A model generated the notes under the pieces. It saw only the letters and a list, made by a program, of their open reading frames with translations. It searched no databases and was not told where the DNA came from. A stretch of 64,000 nt of DNA, taken from Caecitellus pseudoparvulus. Lineage: Eukaryota; Bigyra: Bicosoecida. A program made the translations under genes and the position numbers. The stretch lies in assembly GCA_965644315.1 (NCBI GenBank), contig CBFFRQ010000095.1, positions 62,001-126,000 on the forward strand. The letters are read 5' to 3'. Of the stretch, positions 43,001-50,490 are shown piece after piece. Position 1 is the first letter of the stretch; the number at the start of each line of letters is the position of its first letter.

Positions 43001-46000
43001 GTGACCCTGCGAAGCCCCCCTGGTTCGCCCCGCAGGTACAACGTGACTGTCACAGGCGCCGCCCTGTTCAACCCCAACTTGCCACTGGGCAATGCCAGCA
43101 TGTGGATGGCAGGATCTGGCTGTCAGGAGGGGGGCGGTGCCCTGCACTTTGCCCTGGATGGCAGGTCTGCCACCTGCGTCGGCTTGCTGGCATCCAAGTT
43201 GCCGCAGTCCACAGATGGCGGGAACGGTGCCTTTGTGCGTGTGCGCACAAACGAGGACTTGGAGGCGAGCTCCCAGCTTGGCACGTTCCGCGTGATGGCC
43301 CAGCCAGCCATTACTGGGCTGCAGCCTTCTGTAGCTCGTGCTGGCGCGGCTGTGGCTGTTGTGGGCCAGAACTTCGGGTGGGTACAGCAGGACATCGCGG
43401 CTGTGCGCGTCGGCAGCGTGCCTGTGTCTTCCTTCACACGGACTGGGCCGGGCGGCATCTCCTTCATCTTGCCCCCCCCTCGATCCCCCAGCAATGAAGA
43501 CACCACGAACTTGCAGGTGGTGGTGGACATGGTCAGCGGGTGGTCGGCTGGGGGAGGGGGCGGCGCAGCCTCCACCTTCCGGTACGAGCGGGACCCCCTG
43601 CCTCCTCTGACGCCTGTCCGAGACGTCTGCGCGTACCGCGACCCAGCTGACGGCGGCGTCACACGCGTCGAGTTTTCCTGGCAAGATGACAGCATCACGC
43701 AGGTGTTCCCCGTCGCGCAGTGGCTGGTGCGCTTCAGCACGCAGCCGTGGCAATTTGGCGAGGATGCTCAAGTGCGGGCCACGGTGAACGTCGCCTCTGA
43801 AGACTTGCAGCTCGTGTCAGTGCGCCACCCGCTGTGCAACCTGCCCCCCGCCCCTGCCCCGCGGCGTGCGCAAGGCACTGGGCCCTCCGCTGCACAGCGC
43901 ATTTCCATTCGAGTGCTGAACGTCCCCGAGCAGCCCGTGTGGCTGCAAGTCATCCCTGTCACGGACCGGCAGCGTGTGCAGGCGTCGAGTGGCCCTGCCT
44001 CCCAAACTGTGGGGCCAGTCTTCAGCTCTTGCCGAGACGATGAGTTCCTCGCCACCCAGCATGCTGCAGCGGGAGCATGGGAGCGAGCCGTGTGTGAACC
44101 CTGTCCGGACGGGGGTGTCTGTGATGGACACCCGTGGGAAGCCCTCACGAACCGTGCAGGCTTCTTCCGCTTGCCGTGGAGTGAACATGGGCTGGAGTTC
44201 AAGCAGTGCCTCCTGCCATCAGCATGCAAGTCCCTGGGGGTGTCAGTGGATGTCTCGGATCTCGACTATGTGTGGGGGCCGAACCATTCCACCTGGACAC
44301 AGCACCCAGTGCTCATGAACTTCACGGTGGAGCAGGGCCCCCACGGCGCGTTCGGCTTGCCTGCCGCCTTCGCATCCGTAACGGCGCGTGCGGGGGACAC
44401 CACAGTGGTCCCTCGTACCGCCAGCAGCCCTGCTTTGGTCTTGTCCACTGCTGAGGCAGCTATGCGGGCTTCCCCCCAGTGCCGAGCCGGGCACACAGGC
44501 GTGCTGTGCGGAAAGTGCATCATCGGGTACTCCCGCACGGCCAGCGGGGAGTGCGCCACCTGTGGCAGCCAAGCACAGGCCCTGACCCTCATGTCCATAG
44601 CTTTGCTGGCCTCCTTTGCCGTGGTCGCGTGGCTGGTGCGAGGCCAGGTCATCAGCACCAACCGCCTCAAGAAGCCCCACAGCATCTTGAAGAAGATCCT
44701 CGTGAACCACCTGCAGCAAACGGCGCTGATGCTGAACTTCGACCTGTCGTGGCCTGACCCTCTGAAGGGCTCCCTGGCGACAGCCGACACAGCCAGCTCT
44801 GCGGGGCAGGAGCTGGCGTCCCCGGACTGCTTCCGGGCCCATGAAATCCCCAACGCCCCTGGCTCCGCCTTCCGCATCACACTGCTGCTGACCTTTGTCG
44901 TTCCCCTTGCCTTCATCGCGGTGTTCTTCACCGTGTTCCTGGTCATGCATGCCCGCTGTGGCGTGTCTCGCAGGGAAACCACCCGCAGGATGGTCATTTG
45001 CTTGCTAGTCGTGACGTTCCTCTTCTACACGCCCATCACCCGCAGCGTCATGCAGGCGTTTTCCTGTGTGAACGTGGGGGGGCAGCTTCGGCTGCAGAAT
45101 GACTTGGACGTGGTCTGCGATGGCTCGGGCAACCTTGCTTGGACGCTGGGCTACGGTTTGCCACTGCTGTTGCTGTTTGTCCTGGGAGTGCCTGTCCTGG
45201 TCGCGGCTGTCCTGGTGCGTTTCCGCGACCGGCTGTGGAGCGACGAGTACGTCAAGTCCATGTTTGCTCTGCTGTTCCTGGGCTACAAACCTGCCTTCTA
45301 CTGGTACGAGGTGGTCATCATGGCGCGCAAGGCGCTGTTTGCGACAGCCCTCGTATTTCTTGGCCCGCAGGGTTTGCTGTATCAAGTGTCTGTGGCGGTG
45401 TTGGTCTTGCTGGCTGCCCTCGTCGTGGGCATGCACACTGCGCCCTTCCAAGTGCACATTTACAACACGCTGGACGAGGCCTCCATCGTCCTCTCCGTGT
45501 TCACCCTGGCTGGTGGCATTGCGCTCATCAGGTCAGCTGGTGTGGGCGAGCCCACAGAGGTGCCGGAAGGCAGTGTCTTCCAGGTGCTCGTGACCCTCAC
45601 CCTGACCATTGTGAACATTGCCTTTGTGATGTTCCTTTTTGGATGGGCCATGTTGTCCTGGTACCAAGCTGAAGTGGCCCCACGCCTGCCCAAGCGCCCC
45701 AGCATCCTGCCTCGCCGCCTCTCGAAGCTGACCGGCACCCCTCCCAAGCCAAGTGTGGCTGACCAGGGGGATGCTGGGCCCATGCACAGCAACCCACTGC
45801 ATGCTGTCAGGGTCGCTAGGCAGGTGAAGGTCGTGGAAGGTGAGCCTGTCCCGTGGAAAGCCGCCCGCAGGCGTGCGTCGGTGTCTCGGGAAGCCAGGCC
45901 GGCAGGGCGGAACGGGGGGGGGTCCTCTGCCACGCCCGGCAGTGTGTCCACTGTGGAGAACCCCATGCTGCGACGCAGCCCCAGAGCGAAGCAAGCTGTC

Positions 46001-46018
46001 TCCACCGATACAGAGTGA
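37016..46018 (+). CDS. Giant membrane protein: RCC1-type repeats, TIG/IPT domains, C-terminal multi-helix bundle
   Basis: A single uninterrupted frame encodes 3000 aa. A hydrophobic segment near residues 47-62 (LLLPLVLVTAWLSSAGGF) suggests a signal sequence; ATGs at 37016 and 37061 are both possible. About residues 400-1280 hold some 14 repeats of the form (V/M/A)CA-x(7-10)-CWG, for example VCAVRVDGSLVCWGNNEYGG and MCAILVTGAVACWGSNREGA, an RCC1-like propeller type with paired cysteines. About residues 1490-2195 hold TIG/IPT-like units, each starting with an IxPxxG-x-I-x-V-xGxNFG pattern (ILPSAVPGAGSVAIEIVGSNFG). A Cys-rich stretch follows (CEPCPDGGVCDG and CRAGHTGVLCGKC), then about eight membrane segments (2520-2885) and a basic cytosolic tail. 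Large extracellular sensing or adhesion is the likely role; no closer family is recognised. Confidence 0.8.
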   Translation: MRAGCEVQIRDATQRMEWRTAPASLSVQLSRANTALGLHVGSPRLLLPLVLVTAWLSSAGGFLHRLGERNATSPDGFTLPPAGQDAFPLNLQIGSTGTGSPVMLTGHSFHHLPRLLQWHWSVNVTGVPAECQAAGSHEPGEPGVRPHSLTWRAHLPGCNMRHSAVWWHVSALEWQDVSLVEAWHDAGPSTFGRPPNTTAEPALRSWLLGQLTNSTHTLPPGLDASLALGGALPHPANLALRLEVVFPTSPSLHPDVFCTLYRWGGKSWLNASTLCTGLQQQHPYQYRSPRHSGLAEDRNRTWQSGWTSPTTPTRLLVSVARETLAVFGARPNLLHASVITGGELQSSWAAEVLPVPATPSAQVVLPGLPATVPLPPTAPVSAAAAVDRTVWGCRKRVARLMDPGTAGYDVNCVLFRHGSVKCWGAGDFGALGQASVTPIGNVEPPSSVPELTFQLPALDVSVGRDTVCALLLGGRLHCWGRVTTAILNLGSPGTTQANPGVGDDEMATSWPMVDTGDRRFWAVSVGVYVACALEVNMTGNNVHCWGANSRYQLGLVGASSSTRIGDADGLLQDYPAVDLNGTAAKQVAVNEHVVCAVRVDGSLVCWGNNEYGGTGAGGGQGIVGRYQPPYINGTVDLGNLSTSVASVALALTFTCVQYTFGGIMCWGYAYQGGNLGWAFPANTVYGLHETPAQLPAFGGYPVMFRGEPVTGLSLALNAACALMRSGQVRCWGDDEESGTLSEQSTSSSFVSPWGVMPAVLPAPAISLSAAGDHMCAILVTGAVACWGSNREGAVGTPEFSIVHSASQALSHLSISEHHDVCAATCTADATGVLLSCIAPTSGEGVTAGADLRPAPPVQQRMAGQTQGIVALTAGGTNVCALDFRGKAICWGRNQAMQLSAGRKSVVGAQEHAFHAGMGGWGEKLAMIAPQVGEVICAVTVHGRARCAGTGDRSGYNHTFLYETIPEAFNRVRHVGDPGYGTEILGDIELPERVNHISMAGLVVCATSVSGNVYCWGRNHEGMLGKKQFPAVTSFRMPRHASWVDVGPVNLTGLAMSTECGEFFCCALLRDGDFNCWGNIDYVAHFFPTSNYPASIGHETLPDAGLDPADVPPLHLGGPYVALSVGDSFMCAVHHSGRIRCMGTTGHNELPLQDGYPSGKNDLFGDVPFVLGMDNIVQMAFANDHVCAVNTAGEVRCWGKGAHGVLGRGSTDRSTAGVLMNETSPIDLDGRSASAVAVAEHSSCALLTGFDVACWGFGGYGAAGFGNGENVGDVGVPGRVSAGYLPSLAWLPAGSVFRGVTRDFFLEAGTPESGSFSLFACEACDVSRLHALPSFVGDVMLYTADLGMPEPPLVAGLACSILDFPMGDLHHDWSGTCTWPETWNAEPGTALLEVVSWTAAGTSSGLPSPVGGQSLELQGSFWAMQFFSVGQNKVFVGNDSCSALFVQAGGTVARCTMGQLTSLHSTRQPLFLHHSIPGIPSPWLAPMQVVFAPPFVTAVTPLVGIPIAGASIVVQGQNFGVPQCPEPHQHLPNCSTPFLQVLIDSAAGACTNVRHVSDAYVSCDLGPSLNLTQTVQVVSRDETSPPVSVSRSQASLASVDPPIVYKTPAGASRQLQPLLVHGANLGLAAGDISITVAGIPCGGVEWHSPENVSCTELDTALLSAAGGQAEVSVSVRGSHGNVATLGGAVRVFGTPLLFAAQPMPVSMDGGLVTLEGVQLGLAGGQGGRGQAGDIVNVTVGSLPRLCLNVSASESSLTCTVPPGEWPLSPIVIHRHLGLTASMSSSILRRRAADVSAAHPPYVLFPPTPSASSAVVNVTLRGSGFAPASGVQSASSLQATVGSAACASVVAVSPVELLCTGLNVSTLPVDSSAAVSVTIAGQAATSNASVRVFGAPSVESILPSAVPGAGSVAIEIVGSNFGQLDGDVLGVDVGGAACTAPVVLSEARLACTVPSFKASGEVLSPAVSVRFASGAVAHAAPQSLLYSLPELYVVTPAVTLRSPPGSPRRYNVTVTGAALFNPNLPLGNASMWMAGSGCQEGGGALHFALDGRSATCVGLLASKLPQSTDGGNGAFVRVRTNEDLEASSQLGTFRVMAQPAITGLQPSVARAGAAVAVVGQNFGWVQQDIAAVRVGSVPVSSFTRTGPGGISFILPPPRSPSNEDTTNLQVVVDMVSGWSAGGGGGAASTFRYERDPLPPLTPVRDVCAYRDPADGGVTRVEFSWQDDSITQVFPVAQWLVRFSTQPWQFGEDAQVRATVNVASEDLQLVSVRHPLCNLPPAPAPRRAQGTGPSAAQRISIRVLNVPEQPVWLQVIPVTDRQRVQASSGPASQTVGPVFSSCRDDEFLATQHAAAGAWERAVCEPCPDGGVCDGHPWEALTNRAGFFRLPWSEHGLEFKQCLLPSACKSLGVSVDVSDLDYVWGPNHSTWTQHPVLMNFTVEQGPHGAFGLPAAFASVTARAGDTTVVPRTASSPALVLSTAEAAMRASPQCRAGHTGVLCGKCIIGYSRTASGECATCGSQAQALTLMSIALLASFAVVAWLVRGQVISTNRLKKPHSILKKILVNHLQQTALMLNFDLSWPDPLKGSLATADTASSAGQELASPDCFRAHEIPNAPGSAFRITLLLTFVVPLAFIAVFFTVFLVMHARCGVSRRETTRRMVICLLVVTFLFYTPITRSVMQAFSCVNVGGQLRLQNDLDVVCDGSGNLAWTLGYGLPLLLLFVLGVPVLVAAVLVRFRDRLWSDEYVKSMFALLFLGYKPAFYWYEVVIMARKALFATALVFLGPQGLLYQVSVAVLVLLAALVVGMHTAPFQVHIYNTLDEASIVLSVFTLAGGIALIRSAGVGEPTEVPEGSVFQVLVTLTLTIVNIAFVMFLFGWAMLSWYQAEVAPRLPKRPSILPRRLSKLTGTPPKPSVADQGDAGPMHSNPLHAVRVARQVKVVEGEPVPWKAARRRASVSREARPAGRNGGGSSATPGSVSTVENPMLRRSPRAKQAVSTDTE

Positions 46019-46301
46019 GTGAGTGTGTTTTTCCTGCAATGCATGGTGTCTGTTTGTGTGCTGCCCGGGGTCTCCGCTGACACGGCAGAGCGGGTGGGCC
46101 ACTTGGACTGCGCCGTCAAACATGACGACACACGAATCTCATTCTTGACACATGTGAACTCTGCCCTTGTGTAGCACTTAAGCCGACGCACGTGTGTGCT
46201 GGGGGTGCCACAGACAACAAGCCACTGCCACTGCTGCTGCTTCGGCGTGCAGGCACGGCCCTGTTCCCTGCTCAGACGCAGCCCTTGTGAATCTCGCTTC
46301 C

Positions 46302-47052
46302 ATGGCAGCTGCACGGAACACGTATAACCACAAGTTGGTCCTGCTGGGGGACACAGGCGTGGGCAAGAGCTGCTTCGCCATGCGCGCCGTGCGGGACAGG
46401 TTTGATGAGAACCAGGAGCCGACGATTGGCGGTGCGTGCGAGTCTAACAGCCAGACGCCAGCCGCTGCCTGTCTGAGCCCATGCGCACCTTGACAAACAT
46501 GGCCGTTCCTCTCACAGCTGCCTACCTGGCGCACTCGGTGGCGTTGGAGGACTGCACGGTGAAGTTCGAGGTGCGCGTTGCAGGCGGCGCGGTGGTGCAC
46601 TGCACATGTCAGCCCGGCACAGCCCCACCTTTCCACCGCCCCGCCACTCACAGCTGTGGGACACGGCTGGCCAGGAGCGGTACCGCAGCTTGGCCCCAAT
46701 GTACTACCGAGGCGCGGGTGCCGCCATCGTCGTCTTCGACGTCAGCAACTTGGAGACGTTCAACGGTGCCAAGCGGTGGATTGCGGAGTTGCGCACGAAA
46801 GGCGAGCCCGGCGCCATCCTTGCCCTCGTGGGCAACAAGCTGGACAAGGGCTACGCCTCAGGCCTGGACAGTGAGATGGTGCAGGAGTACGCCCGCAGCA
46901 TGAACATCACCTTCACGGAGACGTCAGCCAAGACCGGCGCAGGCATCCGTGAGGTGTTCAACTCCATCGCCCGGGCGCTGCCCAAGAGCCAGGCGGCCGT
47001 GTCCAAGGTGTCCCTGGAGCCGTCTTCCTCCGGTGGTGGCGGCTGCTGCTAG
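46302..47052 (+). CDS. RAB5: Rab5-family small GTPase
   Basis: Three exons (46302-46431, 46518-46570, 46654-47052) encode 193 aa, a normal Rab length. All nucleotide-binding motifs are present: P-loop GDTGVGKS (residues 16-23), switch I with QEPTIGAAY, switch [12 protein letters not shown], then NKLD and [10 protein letters not shown]. Two C-terminal cysteines (GGGGCC) would be geranylgeranylated. The Rab5-specific combination [20 protein letters not shown] and [19 protein letters not shown] identifies the early-endosome subgroup; the N-terminal [12 protein letters not shown] resembles plant-type Rab5. It would control homotypic early-endosome fusion and endocytic traffic. Gln in switch II is present, so GTPase activity should be normal. 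The stop is 12 nt from the stop of the convergent TPR gene. Confidence 0.93.
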
Positions 47053-47064
47053 TGAGCCGGTACT

Positions 47065-48502
47065 TCACCACCCCCCTCCAGACGCTTGCGTGGGGGGGTC
47101 AGGCGTGTCCGGGATGACCTTCCCACTGCGAGTGCGACGCACAGGCGCTTGCGGGTCCCCCTCAGGTGCTGCGGCAGGAGAGGGCGAGGCTCCTGCAGCA
47201 CTGTGCTCTTCACTGCCCAGCGCTGCGGCTGCCCTGACTGACGCTACTTCTTCAGGCGTCAGAGCGCGCTGCCCCTGCAGGCTGGCACCCCCCTCCCCAG
47301 AGCTCAGGGCACCCCCCTTGATGACCAGACCGCCCGGCAACTCGGCGCCCTCGTACGCTCCAGCCGACAACTCATCCTCCTCCACGCCCACTCGCTCCAG
47401 CATGGCCTTTTGAATGTCCAGGGCGCTGTGGTGGTGCACGCGGGTAGTGTGCGGGTGGCAGCGGTCGCGGCAGAAGGCAATGCATGGTGTGGCTCTACGC
47501 ACGCTTGGGTGTCTCCTTTTGCCAGCAGGCACTCTGCCAGGTTGAACTCCGTCACCAGCACATCAGGGTGCGTTTCGTGCGTTGCAGCCAAGCGCAGCGC
47601 GAGTGCCTCACGATACGCCGCCTCAGCCTCGTCAAAGCGCCCTGCATCCTTCAGCGCCACAGCATACCCATTCAATGCGTCACCGTACGCCCGGTGCTCC
47701 TTCCCCGGCTTGTCCGCCAGGCCACGCAGTGCTTCTTCGTGCAGCTCCAGTGCAGCTGGCAGGCGTTTCTGCAGGCGTCGGATGTTGGCCAGGTGAGACT
47801 TAGTGACGCTCACAATGGGCGCACCAGGAAAGAGGATCTCCTTTCGGCTTTCCAGCGCCTGCTCCATGTACTCCTGTGCAGTGTCCAGGATGGCCTGGCG
47901 CTCCAAACCCCGCGTGCCCTCTGCCATGCGTGTGTACAACAGGCCCAAGTTGGCAATGACGGAGACCGTGCTGGGGTGCTCATCCCCTGCTGTGGCACGG
48001 TACACCCTAAGGGCTTCTTCGTAGTAGTTCAGCGCCTGCGTCGTGTTGCCTGACTCCTTGTGCACCAGCGCGATATTGTTCAGGGACGACGCGAAGGCAA
48101 CGTGGTCCTTGCCGAGGTGTGCCGCAGTGACTCGAGAGCACTCCGTCGCGGCAGTCAACGCGTTGACCACATCTGCCTGATCCATGTACATCTTCACATC
48201 TTCATGCAGCTGCGCAGGGAACACGGCAGCGTGCGCCAGGTCTGCCGAGGAGTGCTGGCGTTTCAGGCCGAAACTCCACGCACTGCCCGAATGTCCCGCT
48301 CAATGGCATGGTACTCTTCGACACTGCCACCAACACCGGACTTGGGGCGCTTGCGGATCAAATCGCGACGTTGGTCGGGTGACAGTGCCGCATGACTCTT
48401 TGGAGCGGTGGCCACCTCGGTGCTCAGCGCACGGAAGGGAACGAGAGCTGGGCCGCGTAGTGCTGCGGCTGCCCGCGGGCCCAGTCCGCGCACAATGGCC
48501 AT
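47065..48502 (-). CDS. Mitochondrial kinesin-light-chain-type TPR protein
   Basis: Three minus-strand exons (48284-48502, 47503-48209, 47065-47425) encode 428 aa with phases 0 and 2. The first exon starts MAIVRGLGPRAAAALRGPAL followed by VPFRALSTEVATAPKS, a textbook Arg/Ala mitochondrial presequence. The second exon holds TPR repeats of the kinesin-light-chain style, including FASSLNNIALVHKESGNTTQ, ALNYYEEALRVYRATAGDEH, VIANLGLLYTRM and DALNGYAVALKDAGRFDEAE, spaced about 42 residues apart. The last exon joins KGDTQ to AALDIQKAMLERVG and then becomes Ala/Glu/Pro-rich. TPR proteins are binding scaffolds. The mitochondrial TPR protein TTC19, linked to complex III maintenance, is one candidate relative, but the match was not verified. 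Confidence 0.72.
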
Positions 48503-48938
48503 GATGACACCTTGACCAGGACAAAAATGGCAGTGACCTGCGAATCGCCGTAGCGTGGGCGCCAGCCATGCAATTTTGTGCCACTTCATGCAAAAGCCCG
48601 ACCACTCTACACTGTGCCAAGGCCACACAAGTCCGGACTGCCTCAGGTGGCGGCGGGCGCTGGCTAGTCGCCCAGCAAAGCCCCTGCTCGTGCCTGCACT
48701 GCGTCCTCATACGCTGGGCGCATGTGGTCCCTCCACAGCTCCGTGCAGCTTGGGCATTCAGTTTCCTCTCCAACACGCTTCCAACCCTCTCCACGTCCAC
48801 TCCAGCTCTCCAATTCCATCCTTCCCAGCCACTCACAACCTGCGCGTGCGTAATGACTGCAGTGAGAGTGGAGCATACGCCTGCGCAGGGCCAGCCGCGG
48901 AAAGTAAACTTTACTGTGCGCAGTGCACGCGCTGGGAA
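48503..48938 (-). other. Intergenic region upstream of the TPR gene
   Basis: This 436-nt interval lies between the start of the TPR gene and the stop of the upstream minus-strand epimerase gene. It should contain the epimerase 3' UTR and the TPR promoter. No additional gene or motif is recognised; frames here are short and unlike any known family. Confidence 0.35.
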
Positions 48939-50050
48939 TCATGCATTGTGTGCGGCGAACGTGACATCTTGCACGAGGGACCAGCGTTGGCCCGGCGCGA
49001 TGACGACACGATCGCTGACACGCCCCGGCTCAACGCAGAAAAAGGTCTTGTACTCCTCATCCCCAATGTCCTCTTTCTCCAGACTCCACTGCACCCACGG
49101 ATTCCACACGACGCAGTCCACGTCGGCAGGCTGCAGGGCGCCTGTCTCGGGGTCGTGAAAGCCCCCGTGTGTCAGCAGCGTGGCTGTGTATGCCCCTGCC
49201 AGGGCAGGATCTTCGCTCACTCCCACGTTGCTTATGGCAATGGGCGTCGTGCGGGGGTGGTCGCAGTACACTCGGTCTACGTTGCAGGTGAAGGAGATGG
49301 AGTCAGCCTGCTCCTGGACAGCCGCGCCCCCTGCTACCTTGTCTAGGTACGTCAGACCCTTCAGCCCAGTCACAGCCACCTTGGTGACGTCTGGCGTCGC
49401 GTAGTACGTGTGCTGCAACGCGTGCTGCCACAGATCGGCAGCGCCCACGTTCTCCGCTGACAGCTTCCCCACTAAGCGGTCATCCCACAGACTGAGAGTG
49501 AAGCGCAGCTTGTACTCGCCCGTCCACGCGTCTTCCTTGCCCTCTTCTCCCGCCACGGAGCCTGCTAGAGTGAACACGCCGACGGCCGGCTGGCTTGGGT
49601 CACTGTTTGCGGCAAGGCTTTCCACGGTCCACGGCAGGTTGCGGGCAAAGCCGTGCTGGGGCAGCGGTCCGTTGGGCCCGAACTGCGGCCAGACAAGCGG
49701 CACACCCCCACGGATGCCCTTGCTGCCGTTGAAGACGGCCTTCTCTGCGTGGCGAGCCAGGCGTGGTGTGGCTGCCACGCGTGTTGGCGCTCCGCCGCGC
49801 CGCCCTCTCACCTGAGAGGAAAATAAAGTCCACCCCCTTGGAGTTGGTTATCCGTGTGATGGTCGCTCCGTGGAGGTAGATCTGCGGCAGGGGCCGAGCA
49901 AACGTGGGAGCCTTCTGTGCGAACTGCGGAAGTTGACCCCCCACCCACATCCGCTTCGGCACCACTGGAGTGCTTCAGAGTCACAAAAGGCTGGGATCCA
50001 CGGCCCAGCTTTTGTTCAACTGCAATGGCACCAGTTGCTGCTGATGCCAT
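48939..50050 (-). CDS. Glucose-6-phosphate 1-epimerase (hexose-6-phosphate mutarotase)
   Basis: Three minus-strand exons (49949-50050, 49812-49881, 48939-49744) encode 325 aa with consistent phases. Splicing yields VTLKHSSGAEADIYLHGATI, then VDFIFLSEKAVFNGSKGIRG and GVPLVWPQFGPNG-x-LPQHGFAR. This is the YeaD/YMR099C type of aldose-1-epimerase fold. It interconverts the alpha and beta anomers of glucose-6-phosphate in the cytosol. The HGFAR and IRGG-x-P motifs lie in the sugar-phosphate site. Length matches the family. The reading frame is open further upstream, with in-frame ATGs at 50224 and 50233. That would add about 60 Ser/Thr/Arg-rich residues that could act as an organelle-targeting peptide; the shorter start is chosen as conservative. 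Confidence 0.88.
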
Positions 50051-50490
50051 GTGTGGCACTTCCCCCTCTGTGGTCTCTGTGCAGCTGGCAGATCCGCTGG
50101 CTCGGGTGCGGCGCTGGCTCACACAGCGGACAGCGATTGGGCTGGAAGAACTGCTGATTGGTTCAGAGGAGGCGTTGGGTGGGAGTGAGGTGTAGAGTTT
50201 GGTAAAGCGGCTTGTCTGTTGCATGACCTGCATGATTAGCCCCAATGCACGTTGGAAAGCGAATGAAACGGGACTGCGGCTCTGCTAACCAGAGAGATCT
50301 GCTAAGTCATCAGTTTGTGAGATCTACCAGCAATGTGACATCACGCCTTGCGTTCACTTTTCTTCACCCCGACCCTGCACTCAGGCTAGACACACTCACT
50401 CAAGCCAGAGCACACGCTTGCCTGGCTCCTCTTCGCGGCAGACGCAGGCAGTCGACAGCGGCGTGGCAAGCTGCACACTGCTGGCCAGCC
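50051..50490. promoter_or_regulatory. Divergent intergenic region, epimerase / C2-WW-PDZ gene
   Basis: This 440-nt interval separates two divergent starts and holds both promoters. The part up to 50233 could instead be coding for an N-terminal extension of the epimerase. An AT-richer patch occurs around 50280-50360. No motif is recognised. Confidence 0.4.
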
